From: JAJPKK01 sp963787675
Lineage (GTDB): Bacteria; Pseudomonadota; Alphaproteobacteria; Rhizobiales; Xanthobacteraceae
Assembly: GCA_963787675.1 (NCBI GenBank)
Contig: CAWBDV010000020.1
Location: 1-64,000 of the forward strand
Reading direction: 5' to 3'
Length of the DNA: 64,000 nucleotides
The notes under the pieces are model-generated. The model ran no database searches and was not told the origin of the DNA. It worked only from the letters and a program-made list of their open reading frames with translations. Within the stretch, counting starts at the first letter, position 1; each line of letters begins with the position of its first letter. This document shows positions 17,365-26,138 of the stretch, one piece after another. A program made the translations under genes and the position numbers.

Positions 17365-17826
17365 TCAACTTTTGAGCTTCTTGTTGCACTCACTGTAGTA
17401 GCCGCCGCCCTTCTGGATCCATTTCAGGCCGCCATTGGCGTTGGCCGCCTTGTTCTCTTGATACTGGTCCCGGCACGTATGCATGCGTGCACGGCCGGCG
17501 GACTCGCTCGAATACTTCGGGGCAACCGCAGTCGGAAACACGGGTTCGCCCGCTGCGCCTGCGGGAGCAGCGGCGGCCTTCGGCGGCGTCGCAGCCGCGG
17601 GAGTTGCCGGCGGTGTTGCGGTGTCGGCCGGAGCGGCGGTGCGGGCGAGACATTCCTTGCGGAAGTCGGTGTATTTCTTGTCGCCGACGGTCCCGTTCGC
17701 CTTCATGGAATTCCATTCGGCATTGCAGTTTTTTAGGGTCTCGGCACTTGCTGGCGCGGCAAAGACTGCGAGGCCGACGCATATCGCGGCGGCGGCGCAA
17801 AGCGTGGCGTTTCCCGATTTTCTCAT
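17365..17826 (-). CDS. Secreted cysteine-containing protein of unknown function
   Basis: 153 residues. The start at 17826 follows GAGGAGAG and gives a signal peptide (cleavage near APASAE). Two similar short cysteine modules flank an Ala/Pro-rich linker: LKNCNAEWNSMKANG...FRKECLA at the N-terminus and MHTCRDQYQENKAAN...YYSECNKKLKS at the C-terminus. Their spacing recalls PsiF-type repeats, but I do not assign a function. The linker and paired Cys suggest a stable periplasmic protein. Confidence 0.6.
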   Translation of the reverse strand: MRKSGNATLCAAAAICVGLAVFAAPASAETLKNCNAEWNSMKANGTVGDKKYTDFRKECLARTAAPADTATPPATPAAATPPKAAAAPAGAAGEPVFPTAVAPKYSSESAGRARMHTCRDQYQENKAANANGGLKWIQKGGGYYSECNKKLKS

Positions 17827-18004
17827 GGCTCTCCTCATGCATCCCAAAAGTTGAATTCGGCCTGTTTATCGCCGCCGCCCAACGAGTACAAGCCGTGACC
17901 GCCCAGGGGCGTCCAGGGAGAATCCCAGCCGCTGCGGCGGCGCATCACGCAACGATCCCCGGCCGAAATCATGTCAGAATTATTATGCCGGGAATTAGAT
18001 CCGT

Positions 18005-18625
18005 CTATTTCCGTCCGACGAGATCGACCAACGCCGAGATGCCGACGTGTCTTGTTCCCTCTTGGACGACGCTGTCGTGTTCGACGATCTTGAGTTGCGA
18101 CAGCCCGGCGAATGCGGTTTCGAGAAGATCGCGGGTGTAAAGGTTCTCGACCTCGGACGGGCCACCGGTCTTGTACTTCAACTGCTCAGGCCGATAGCCC
18201 TCGATCAGGAGCAGCCCACCGGGCTTGAGCGCTCTGTAAATGCCTGCGAAGACGTCTCGGCGTTGCTCGGGATTGAGAAACTGGAAGAAAATCCCGACGA
18301 TCACGTCGTACGCTGCCGTAGGCCATGGGAAAGCGAGGAGGTCGACACGCTCGGTGCGCATCTGCACGCCACGTTCCCGGGCGAGCGCTTGCGCCTTGGC
18401 CTGCGCGGTCGGAGACCAGTCGATCGACAGAACATCGAGGCCATGCTCTGCGAGCCAGACACCGTTGCGCCCCTCGCCGTCCGCGACCGCAAGCGCGGTG
18501 CCCGACTTCGGAAGCAGATCAACCTGGGCCGCAAGGAACGCGTTGGGGGCCGTGCCGAATACATATTCCGGTACCGAGAAGCGGTTTTCCCAGTGCTCGA
18601 ATTCGCTCGCATTCGACGGATTCAC
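18005..18625 (-). CDS. Class I SAM-dependent methyltransferase (TehB/tellurite-resistance-like)
   Basis: About 206 residues from a GTG start at 18623-18625, chosen because GGAGGA lies 6-8 bases upstream; a longer reading adds 12 residues. SAM-fold motifs are LAVADGEGRNGVWLAEHGLD (motif I) and IDWSPTAQAKAQALARERG, then IYRALKPGGLLLIEGY. The N-terminal WENRFSVPEYVFGTAPNAFL matches small TehB-like enzymes. The substrate is not evident. It sits four bases downstream of the rluC stop. Confidence 0.8.
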   Translation of the reverse strand: MNPSNASEFEHWENRFSVPEYVFGTAPNAFLAAQVDLLPKSGTALAVADGEGRNGVWLAEHGLDVLSIDWSPTAQAKAQALARERGVQMRTERVDLLAFPWPTAAYDVIVGIFFQFLNPEQRRDVFAGIYRALKPGGLLLIEGYRPEQLKYKTGGPSEVENLYTRDLLETAFAGLSQLKIVEHDSVVQEGTRHVGISALVDLVGRK

Positions 18626-18629
18626 AGGT

Positions 18630-19877
18630 TCATTCCTCCGGAGCCTCGACGATCGGATCATAGCGCGTCAGATCGAGGCCGAGCAGGTTGAAGCTCTGCA
18701 CCATGTGCGGAGGCAGCGGTGCAGTCGCATCGATGGTCCCGCCACGCGGGTGCGGTACGACGATCCGCCGGGCAAGGAGGTGCAGACGATTCTGCAGGCC
18801 GCCGGGCAGAGCCCAGTTCTCTTTGTTGAAATACTTCGGGTCGCCGACGATCGGATGCCCGATGTGAGCCATATGCGCGCGAAGTTGATGGGTGCGGCCC
18901 GTCACCGGCTTGAGCGACACCCAGGCCAGTTGCTGCGCCGCGGTCTCGACCACGGCGTAATACGTCACCGCGTGACTTGCACCCTCCTCGCCGTGCCGCG
19001 CGATCCGCATCAGTGATTCATCCTCACGCTCCTCTTTGACGAGGAACGTAGAGATGCGGCCCTGCCGCGGCCGCGGCACGCCCACAACCAAAGCCCAGTA
19101 GATCTTGCGCGCCTCGCGCGAGCGAAAAACCTTGGCGAGGAAGGAGGCCGCAAAGCGCGTCTTCGCGACGAGAAGACAACCCGATGTGTCCTTGTCGAGG
19201 CGATGGACCAGGCGCGGGCGCTGGCCGCCCTTGTCGCGCATCACTTCGAGCATCCCATCGAGATGGCGTACCGTGCCGGAGCCCCCCTGCACGGCGAGTC
19301 CCATCGGCTTGTTGAGCACGAGGACGTCGGCGTCCTCGAACAGCGTCATCGATTTCAGAAGGTCGAGCGTCTTCTTGTCGGCCTCCGAAAGATCGGTGGA
19401 TTTCGGCGCATCGAGACGCAACGGCGGAATACGCACCGCCTGGCCCGCAGCGAGCCGGTCCTTGCCATCGACCCGCTTGCCGTTGACGCGTAGCTCGCCC
19501 TTACGGATCACGCGCTGGATGTGGGAGAACGACAGGCCAGGAAATTTCGCTTCGAGAAACCGGTCGACCCGCATTCCCGCTTCGTCCGCCGAGACGGCAA
19601 CGGTCTGCACCTTGGTTGCCTCTTGCGGGAGGGCCGGAACCGCGGCTGCTTCTTCGCGTGCGGGTTTGTTGGCAACAGCGATTTTTGGTCGGCCGCTTGC
19701 CCCTCGCGACACGGCCGGTGACTTGGTTGGCCCGCGGCGCCCGGCCTCACCCGTCGCACCGTGTCTAGAGGGCGGCCGTTCCCGTTCGCGCAAACGGTCG
19801 CGATGGCGCGGTCCCGCCATTTGCCGGCCGCCTCCGGGTTGCCTAGGTCCGCCGCGCTTCACGCTCCGCTCCCTCAC
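18630..19877 (-). CDS. rluC: Large-subunit pseudouridine synthase RluC-like
   Basis: 415 residues. An unusually long basic N-terminal extension (~90 residues rich in Arg, Pro, Gly) precedes an S4 RNA-binding domain (MRVDRFLEAKFPGLSFSHIQ...VNGKRVDGKDRL) and the catalytic domain with HRLDKDTSGCLLVAKT around residue 227; the Asp is the catalytic nucleophile. LKPVTGRTHQLRAHMAHIGHP is the C-terminal core. It isomerises specific uridines in 23S rRNA; RluC is the best guess, RluD cannot be excluded. The start overlaps the rarA stop by four bases. Confidence 0.85.
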   Translation of the reverse strand: MRERSVKRGGPRQPGGGRQMAGPRHRDRLRERERPPSRHGATGEAGRRGPTKSPAVSRGASGRPKIAVANKPAREEAAAVPALPQEATKVQTVAVSADEAGMRVDRFLEAKFPGLSFSHIQRVIRKGELRVNGKRVDGKDRLAAGQAVRIPPLRLDAPKSTDLSEADKKTLDLLKSMTLFEDADVLVLNKPMGLAVQGGSGTVRHLDGMLEVMRDKGGQRPRLVHRLDKDTSGCLLVAKTRFAASFLAKVFRSREARKIYWALVVGVPRPRQGRISTFLVKEEREDESLMRIARHGEEGASHAVTYYAVVETAAQQLAWVSLKPVTGRTHQLRAHMAHIGHPIVGDPKYFNKENWALPGGLQNRLHLLARRIVVPHPRGGTIDATAPLPPHMVQSFNLLGLDLTRYDPIVEAPEE

Positions 19878-21226
19878 CCTTGCGGCGTGCCAGTTCGCCC
19901 GGCGCGCTCCTTGCGCAACTTCGCCCAGTAATCCAGCCGCTTCCTGATCTCACGCTCGAAACCGCGTTCGGGCGGATCATAAAACTGCTGGCGGCCGAGC
20001 GCTTCTGGGAAGTAGTCCTGGCCGGAAAATGCATCGGGTGCATCGTGGTCATACTCATAACCCGCGCCATAGCCCTCGCCCTTCATCAACTTCGTTGGCG
20101 CGTTGAGAATGTGCTTGGGCGGCAGCAGGGAGCCCGCTTCCTTGGCGGCGCGCATGGCGGCGCCATAAGCAGCATAGGCCGCATTCGATTTCGGTGCAGT
20201 CGCGATGTAGAGCACGGCCTCCGCGATTGCGAGTTCGCCCTCGGGGCTGCCGAGAAAGTCGTAGGCATCCTTCGCGGCGTTGGCGACAACGAGAGCTTGC
20301 GGGTCGGCGAGGCCCACGTCTTCGATCGCCATCCGCACCACACGACGGGCTAGGTAGAGCGGGCTTTCGCCGGCATCGAGCATGCGGCAAAGATAATAGA
20401 GCGCCGCGTCGGGCTCTGATCCACGCACGGACTTGTGCAGGGCTGAAATGAGGTTGTAGTGCCCGTCCTGGGACTTGTCGTAGATCGGGGCGCGGCGCTG
20501 GACGATCGCCTGCAGCTGCGCCGCACCGAACACCTCGTCCTTGCGGGCGGCCCGCCAGATTTCCTCGGCCAAAGTCAACGCGGCGCGGCCGTCGCCGTCC
20601 GCCATGCGCACGAGCGAGGCGCGAGCATCGGCATCGAGCGGCAACGGCCGGCCTTCGATCGCCTCGGCGCGAGCCAGCAGCTTTTCGATCGCCGCCGCAT
20701 CAAGCGGATGGAAGACGAGCACGCGCGCTCGCGATAACAACGCGGCATTAAGCTCGAAGGACGGGTTTTCGGTGGTAGCACCGACCAGCACCACGGTGCC
20801 GTCTTCCATCACCGGCAGAAACGAGTCCTGCTGCGCGCGATTGAACCGGTGCACCTCGTCGACGAACAGCAGCGTGCCGAGCCCCGTTTCACGGCGTGCG
20901 CGGGCGGCATCGAACGCCTTCTTGAGGTCGGCGACGCCGGAGAATACCGCCGAAAGCTGCTCGAAATGCATGCTGGTCGCGCCGGCGAGGAGCCGCGCCA
21001 CCGTCGTCTTGCCGGTGCCGGGCGGACCCCAGAAGATCAACGAGCCGAGGCTCTTCGTCTCCAGCATGCGCGTGAGTACGCCGTCAGGACCGATGAGATG
21101 GTCTTGGCCGACCACCTCGGCCAGCGCATGCGGTCGCAACCGATCGGCAAGCGGACGCGGGGCATCGCGGTCTAAACCGGCCGCTGCAAAAAGCCCTCCC
21201 GTGTCCCGCTTGCTGCGTGCACTCAT
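19874..21226 (-). CDS. rarA: Replication-associated recombination ATPase RarA (MgsA)
   Basis: 450 residues from ATG at 21224-21226. AAA+ motifs are Walker A GPPGTGKTT (~67), Walker B LLFVDEVHRFN (~122) and the sensor segment VGATTENPSFELN. The C-terminal tetramerisation region has KSVRGSEPDAALYYLCRM and ends with KHILNAPTKLMKGEGYGAGY. RarA acts at stalled forks. As sequenced the frame is open upstream into degP, giving a 953-residue fused reading. The true start is inferred from the RarA-type N-terminus MSARSKRDTGGLF and from the ATGA overlap with the restored degP stop. Confidence 0.9.
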   Translation of the reverse strand: MSARSKRDTGGLFAAAGLDRDAPRPLADRLRPHALAEVVGQDHLIGPDGVLTRMLETKSLGSLIFWGPPGTGKTTVARLLAGATSMHFEQLSAVFSGVADLKKAFDAARARRETGLGTLLFVDEVHRFNRAQQDSFLPVMEDGTVVLVGATTENPSFELNAALLSRARVLVFHPLDAAAIEKLLARAEAIEGRPLPLDADARASLVRMADGDGRAALTLAEEIWRAARKDEVFGAAQLQAIVQRRAPIYDKSQDGHYNLISALHKSVRGSEPDAALYYLCRMLDAGESPLYLARRVVRMAIEDVGLADPQALVVANAAKDAYDFLGSPEGELAIAEAVLYIATAPKSNAAYAAYGAAMRAAKEAGSLLPPKHILNAPTKLMKGEGYGAGYEYDHDAPDAFSGQDYFPEALGRQQFYDPPERGFEREIRKRLDYWAKLRKERAGRTGTPQG

Positions 21227-22645
21227 CCGCCAAGCACCGCCGAGATCTGTTGGTTGCCGCGCTGAATCGTGAGCCGCCAGAGTTCGGCTCGGCTTGTTCA
21301 ACGTCTTCACCAGATCCTCGGTCGTTTCGATCTTGGCACTGTTGACCGACAACAGAACGTCGCCCTTCTGGAAACCGTAGGTCTGCGCCACCGATCCATC
21401 CTCGACCTCGGTCACCGCAACGCCGTGCAGCGTGTAGTCGAGTTTCAATTCCTCGGCGATCGCCGGGGTGAGGTTCGCGACCTTTGCGCCGAGCAGCGGC
21501 GAACGCGCAGTGACGATAGTCTCCTCGCGCGGAGTTTCGGTTGCGGATTCAAGCGCGACGGCGAGCTTGACCTCCTTGCCGGCTCGCACGACGCCGAGTT
21601 CGGCGCGGCCGCCTAGCGACTTGGTGGCGAAGCGGTAATCGAAAGCATTGGGGTCATCCACCGCCTGTCCGTCGACGGCAACGATGAGATCGCCGGTGCG
21701 CAGGCCAGCGCGCGCGGCCGGGCTCTTGGTGGCGACGGTCGCAACAAGCGCGCCGCTCGGCCGCCTGAGGCTGAGGTTCTCGGCAATGTCGGGCGTCACC
21801 GCCTGGAGCTTGGCACCGAGCCAGGGCCGACGCACGACGTGACTGCCTCCCTGAGCCGAGGCGACGACGCCGCGCACCATGTTGACCGGGATCGCGAAGC
21901 CGATGCCCATGGAGCCGCCGGAGCGCGAGAAGATCGCGGTATTGATGCCGACGAGGCGCCCGGCGACGTCGACCAGCGCCCCACCCGAATTGCCAGGATT
22001 GATGGCCGCATCGGTCTGGATGAAGAACTGGTAGTCGGTAATGCCGACCTGCGTGCGTGCCACCGCGGAGACGATACCGTGAGTGACGGTTTGGCCGACG
22101 CCGAACGGATTACCGATGGCGAGCACGACATCCCCGACCTGCAGTGCATCGGAGTCGCCGAAATCGATCGAGGCGAAGCGCTCGTGGCCGGCATCCTTGA
22201 GGCGAAGCACTGCGAGGTCGGACCGCTGGTCCTTGAGCACGACATCCGCCTCGAATTCGCGTTTGTCCGCGAGCGAGACCTTAATCTGGTCAGCCTTCTC
22301 AATGACGTGGTGATTGGTCACCACGAGACCCGACGGATCGACGATGACCCCCGAGCCGAGGGAGCGTTGCACTTGCTCACGAGGGCCCCCGAGCCCGCCG
22401 CCGCCAAAAAAGCGAAAGATCGGATCATCGAAGAGGGGCGCGCGGTTCTCGACGATCCGAGCGGCGTAGACATTCACCACCGCCGGCGCCACCCGCTTAA
22501 CGACGGGAGCGTAGGTGAGCTTGATTTCGGCAGGTGAGGACGGCACCCGCAATTCCTGAGCCGCCGCAGTACCGATCGTTTGGGCGAGCCCAGCGCACAG
22601 TCCGGGCAGCACAATGGCGAGGCAGGCAATCTTTCGCAATTTCAT
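21223..22645 (-). CDS. degP: DegP/HtrA-family periplasmic serine protease, apparent +1 frameshift before the stop
   Basis: About 473 residues after correction. The signal peptide starts at MKLRKIACL; GGAG precedes it. The catalytic triad is visible as His in VVTNHHVIEKAD (~111), Asp in RSDLAVLRL (~143) and Ser in INPGNSGGALV (~220). Two PDZ domains follow (PWLGAKLQAVTPDIAENL and LLGAKVANLTPAIAEEL). After TLNKPSR the reading frame slips; deleting one base in GAGTTC (21280-21285, plus strand) restores (L)WRLTIQRGNQQISAVLGG and a TGA that overlaps the rarA ATG. The corrected length is exactly 474 codons. It degrades or refolds misfolded envelope proteins. Confidence 0.85.
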
Positions 22646-22917
22646 AGGCTTTGCTCCGTCCCCTGACAGGCGGAGATATAAAGCGGGCATTGCGGGAATT
22701 GAAGGGCGGCGAGGCCCCGTGGAGCAGCCGCACAACCGGCACTTATGACCGCTGGTGCAACCCTAACGGCAGGCCTTCCAAACTGGCAAGCAGACGGCAT
22801 GCTATCATGCGAAATACGCTGGCCACACAACCAAACACCCCCTTCCGAGGAGACCCAAAACAGGCTAAGGTCTGACAAAATCATAATGCTTTTAGCTTCA
22901 CTTAGGAGGGACCCTTC

Positions 22918-23412
22918 ATGAAATCGCTAACCGTTTCCGCGCTCGTCGTGTCGCTCGCCGTCGGCGGGCTTACAAGCGGCGCGCAAGCTCAGGCGCAGCA
23001 GCAACCGAAGAAGTTATTCTTCGAAGGCGACATCGTCCGTCATGCGCTGGCGAATCAGGTCGGCCCCTTTTGCGTGCTGGCGAATCAGTACAAGCGGAAG
23101 GAGGCGGTCGCCTTCCGCATCCGCGTTCTGATGCCCAACGGGACCATCGCCGACGACAAGGTCATCAAGGGAGTCGTGGTGGAGCTTGGGAACGGCATGA
23201 AGCTGCCGGCTGGTTACAAGCCCCATGGCACGCCGCCGACCGACCACTTCTGGTCGCTGTTCTGGACCATTCCGGAAGATTTCCCCACCGGGACGGTTGG
23301 CTACAAGGTCATCGCCACCATGAACGATGGCAGCGAAGTCATTTGGGAGCCGTTCAACCGTGCGACCACGCAGTTGATGGTAGTGGCCGGCGAACCGGCG
23401 ATGAAGCAATAA
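22918..23412 (+). CDS. Secreted protein of unknown function, partner of the following gene
   Basis: 164 residues with a signal peptide (cleavage near AQAQAQ) and a strong ribosome site (TAGGAGGG). The mature part looks like a single beta-sandwich (AVAFRIRVLMPNGTIADD, VVVELGNGMKL, VGYKVIATMNDGSEVIWEPF). I do not recognise a named family. It is 17 bases upstream of a larger secreted protein with similar beta-rich character and is probably co-transcribed with it. Confidence 0.65.
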   Translation: MKSLTVSALVVSLAVGGLTSGAQAQAQQQPKKLFFEGDIVRHALANQVGPFCVLANQYKRKEAVAFRIRVLMPNGTIADDKVIKGVVVELGNGMKLPAGYKPHGTPPTDHFWSLFWTIPEDFPTGTVGYKVIATMNDGSEVIWEPFNRATTQLMVVAGEPAMKQ

Positions 23413-23429
23413 CAGCCAGGACCTCGCAA

Positions 23430-24914
23430 ATGTGGATGGGTAGCGGCCGCGCGGCCGGATTGGCATGCGTGCTGATGGCGCTTGCACTTGTGGATCAGCC
23501 AGATTCGGCCGCAGCGGCTCCGCTGACAGCGCTTGGTCCGGAAGTTGCGGTCGGAAAGCCCTCCAACGGCTATGTGGGACGCCTCAACGTTGTGCCGGAG
23601 CACGCTCCGGCCGGCACGCCGGTGACGCTCAAGGCGGAAGGGTTGCCGTCCGGCCAGGAATTTCAATTCGTCTGGGTCACCGTCAACGGCGAATGGAAAG
23701 TGGCGAACGCCGAGTATCACGGCCGCGAGTTCACACCTGTCGCTTACGAGATCACCAAGGCGAAATCTGACGCCGCTGGCCGTTTGAGCGTGACGTTCAC
23801 GGCGCCCGACGACTACGGCTTCCTGCATGACATCGTGCTGCAGCAGGGCGGGCGGCTGTTCACGCAGGTCGCGTTCAACCTCGATATGTCGGTCGACATC
23901 TCGCCCAAGAATGGACCGCCCGGCACGCCGATCACGCTCGACATCAAAGGCATCGGCTTCCGCTCGCTCTATAATTCCTGGGACGTGATCTACGACAACA
24001 ACTTCACGGGCTGGATTTCGTCAGTGACGACGCGCGGGTCCGCGCACTTCACCGTCCCGGCGACTGGCGGCCCGGGGCTGCACGTCATCGAAGTGATGCA
24101 TGGGGAGCTGACGTTTCCCTATCGCAATCCTGAGCAAAATCCGGCTCCCGGGCGGCCGCGCTTCGAGCTTGGCTTCACCGTCACCGATGGCGTTGCCGTC
24201 ATGCCTGCGCCGTTGGCGGCACAGGCACAGAAGGACGTCCGACGGCTGCCGCCGCAGGGCGAACTCGTCGTTAGCCCGGCATTTGCGGGTGTCGCCGAGC
24301 CGGTTGCCGTCAGCGGCGACGGCCTCACGCCGGGCAAGACCTATCAACTCAACTGGACGCGGGTCGTCGGCAATCGCATGACCGGACAGGGCTGGGAGGA
24401 ATCGTCAAAGCCAGTCGCGCAAGCAACCGCCGACGCTTCCGGGCGGGCGGAATTCCATTTTGCGACGCCGGACGATCTCGGCGGCACCCACGGACTATGG
24501 ATCGACAACGGCGGGACGAAGAAGCTCGGCGCGTTCTGGATCAAGCCGACCGCACTGCCGATGGACGTGACGCGGGGGCCGGCCGGCACCACCTTTACGA
24601 TCCACCTCAAGGGTGTGGGCTGGACGGAGACCGCGAATATCTACAACGTCGTCTATGACAACAACTACACGGGCTATGTCTGCGCCTTCAACAGCCAGGG
24701 CGACGTCGAGATCATCATGCGGGCAACGGGCGCGCCGGGGATGCACTACATCGATCTCTATCCCGGCATCTATAAGGGCGCGGAGACGCGGCCGAACAAC
24801 TTCCGCATCCCCCAGCTCACGTATGAGCAGGACCATCCGGGCGAGGATCTGCCGGCTTTCCACTTCGCCTTCGAGGTGACGGCGGGCAATCAGCGCGCCG
24901 ACATCGCGAAGTAA
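23430..24914 (+). CDS. Secreted, internally duplicated Ig-like protein of unknown function
   Basis: 494 residues from ATG 23430 (AGGA nine bases upstream). The signal peptide ends near SAAAAP. The protein is two copies of a ~220-residue unit. Matching landmarks are VIYDNNFTGWISSV at ~187 and VVYDNNYTGYVCAF at ~407, each followed by a (G)xPG(L/M)H-(V/Y)-I-(E/D) strand; each unit also has an earlier PxxGTPxTLxxxG or PxGTTFTIHLKG strand typical of Ig/IPT-like folds. No enzyme motif is visible. Context (secretion, small secreted partner) suggests a cell-surface or periplasmic binding role, but this is inference. Confidence 0.7.
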   Translation: MWMGSGRAAGLACVLMALALVDQPDSAAAAPLTALGPEVAVGKPSNGYVGRLNVVPEHAPAGTPVTLKAEGLPSGQEFQFVWVTVNGEWKVANAEYHGREFTPVAYEITKAKSDAAGRLSVTFTAPDDYGFLHDIVLQQGGRLFTQVAFNLDMSVDISPKNGPPGTPITLDIKGIGFRSLYNSWDVIYDNNFTGWISSVTTRGSAHFTVPATGGPGLHVIEVMHGELTFPYRNPEQNPAPGRPRFELGFTVTDGVAVMPAPLAAQAQKDVRRLPPQGELVVSPAFAGVAEPVAVSGDGLTPGKTYQLNWTRVVGNRMTGQGWEESSKPVAQATADASGRAEFHFATPDDLGGTHGLWIDNGGTKKLGAFWIKPTALPMDVTRGPAGTTFTIHLKGVGWTETANIYNVVYDNNYTGYVCAFNSQGDVEIIMRATGAPGMHYIDLYPGIYKGAETRPNNFRIPQLTYEQDHPGEDLPAFHFAFEVTAGNQRADIAK

Positions 24915-24932
24915 GACCGAACGATTCCGAGA

Positions 24933-24958
24933 ATGGCCGGCGCATCCGCATCGGCCAT
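24933..24958 (+). terminator. Weak hairpin after the secreted-protein pair
   Basis: A 7-bp stem (atggccg at 24933-24939, cggccat at 24952-24958) lies 19 bases after the stop of the upstream gene. No T-run follows, so its role as a terminator is uncertain. Confidence 0.3.
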
Positions 24959-25140
24959 AATTACGCTTCAAACCTCAGGCATATGAGCCGCATTGCAAAA
25001 AAGAGCGCTGCGTTTTTTCACGTGCGCGTGCATTGAGTGCCGAGCGGCCAACGATGAGACCCTAGCGCCTTCCATTGACGACAACGCCAGGTGAAACGCG
25101 TCATTGTGGCGCGGGCCTGCCGTACGTCATGGAGGCGTTC

Positions 25141-25473
25141 ATGGACGGTTCTCTTCCCTTCATCATTCTTCCGAGCAACGCGGTGCGCAACCTGCTGGGC
25201 CGCGATGTCCCCAAAGCGGCGGTGATCGCGCTGCGCGCGGTCCTTGCCAATCGCAAGAGCCTCGAAGTCGCGCATCAGCAGGTGCGCTACGGCAAGCACC
25301 GGATCGCCTGCTCGTCGCGGGTCAGCAAGGCCGGCGACCTCGTGATCGAGCTCGACGTCGGCGACCTGCAGCTCGACAACATCGTGGTGCTGGAGGCCGA
25401 TCTGCGCCGGGCCGAGACGGCCGCGCGGGAGCGCAACGATAGGAGGTCGCGCCCGCGCGATGGGAGGAGGTGA
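25141..25473 (+). CDS. Small protein of unknown function
   Basis: 110 residues from ATG 25141, chosen because GGAGG lies five bases upstream; an upstream in-frame reading lacks such a site. The middle part, AVIALRAVLANRKSLEVAHQ, then RIACSSRVSKAGDLVIELDV, is compact and plausibly folded, while the C-terminus is Arg-rich. Strong codon bias at third positions supports a real gene. I do not recognise it. Confidence 0.45.
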   Translation: MDGSLPFIILPSNAVRNLLGRDVPKAAVIALRAVLANRKSLEVAHQQVRYGKHRIACSSRVSKAGDLVIELDVGDLQLDNIVVLEADLRRAETAARERNDRRSRPRDGRR

Positions 25474-25485
25474 CGGGCGTTGCGC

Positions 25486-26103
25486 CTACTGCTTGGCGAG
25501 CTCAGCGTCCTTCGCCTCGGCGCGCTTCGCGGCGGGGCGATCGGAAAAGCGCGCGACGTAATCGGTGAATTCCTTGCGCTCAGGGATCATCTTGAAAATC
25601 GTTCCCCAACGCAGGTTGGAGCCGATGACGACGTCGGCAGCCGTGAACTTGTCGCCCATCAGGAACGGCCCGGGGGTGACAGCCTTGGCGACGACATTCA
25701 TGGCTGTGTCGAACTCCCCGTAGCCGAGCGCCGCTCGCGGCGGCTCCCCGCTGCGAGGGAAGGCGCGGTCCATCACAGCGGGCTCGAGCACGCCCGGCCC
25801 GAAAAACAGCCACTTAAGATACGGCCCGCGCTTCGCATCCCCGATCGGAATATTTAGGCCGGCCTTGGGGAAAGCGTCGGCGAGATAAGTGCAGATCGCG
25901 GCGCACTCGGTGATGATGGTGTCACCGTGCTTGAGCGCCGGCACTTTTCCCATGGGGTTCACGGCGAGATAGGCCGGCTCACGATTGCTGCCCTTCTTCA
26001 TGCTCAGCAGATGAATGTCATAGGGTTCACCGATCTCCTCCAGCATCCAGAGCACGATCGAGGAGCGTGACGGCGCAATATGATAGAGCGTCAGTTGAGC
26101 CAT
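25486..26103 (-). CDS. Glutathione S-transferase family protein
   Basis: 205 residues. An N-terminal thioredoxin-like domain (LTLYHIAPSRSSIVLWMLEE, NPMGKVPALKHGD, ITECAAICTYLAD) is followed by an all-helical C-terminal domain (FTAADVVIGSNLRW). The SRSS segment near residue 12 is where the catalytic Ser/Cys of bacterial GSTs sits. The substrate is unknown. The gene follows the ModA-like gene at 26139 on the same strand with a 35-base gap. Confidence 0.85.
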   Translation of the reverse strand: MAQLTLYHIAPSRSSIVLWMLEEIGEPYDIHLLSMKKGSNREPAYLAVNPMGKVPALKHGDTIITECAAICTYLADAFPKAGLNIPIGDAKRGPYLKWLFFGPGVLEPAVMDRAFPRSGEPPRAALGYGEFDTAMNVVAKAVTPGPFLMGDKFTAADVVIGSNLRWGTIFKMIPERKEFTDYVARFSDRPAAKRAEAKDAELAKQ

Positions 26104-26138
26104 GATTTGCCTTTGCGGTTGATGGGTCTGATGTTTGC

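Noticed and set aside
19874..22645. Genuine protease-ATPase fusion protein
   Set aside because: The normal DegP C-terminus and stop are present one frame away and overlap the normal RarA start, so a frameshift explains the fused frame.
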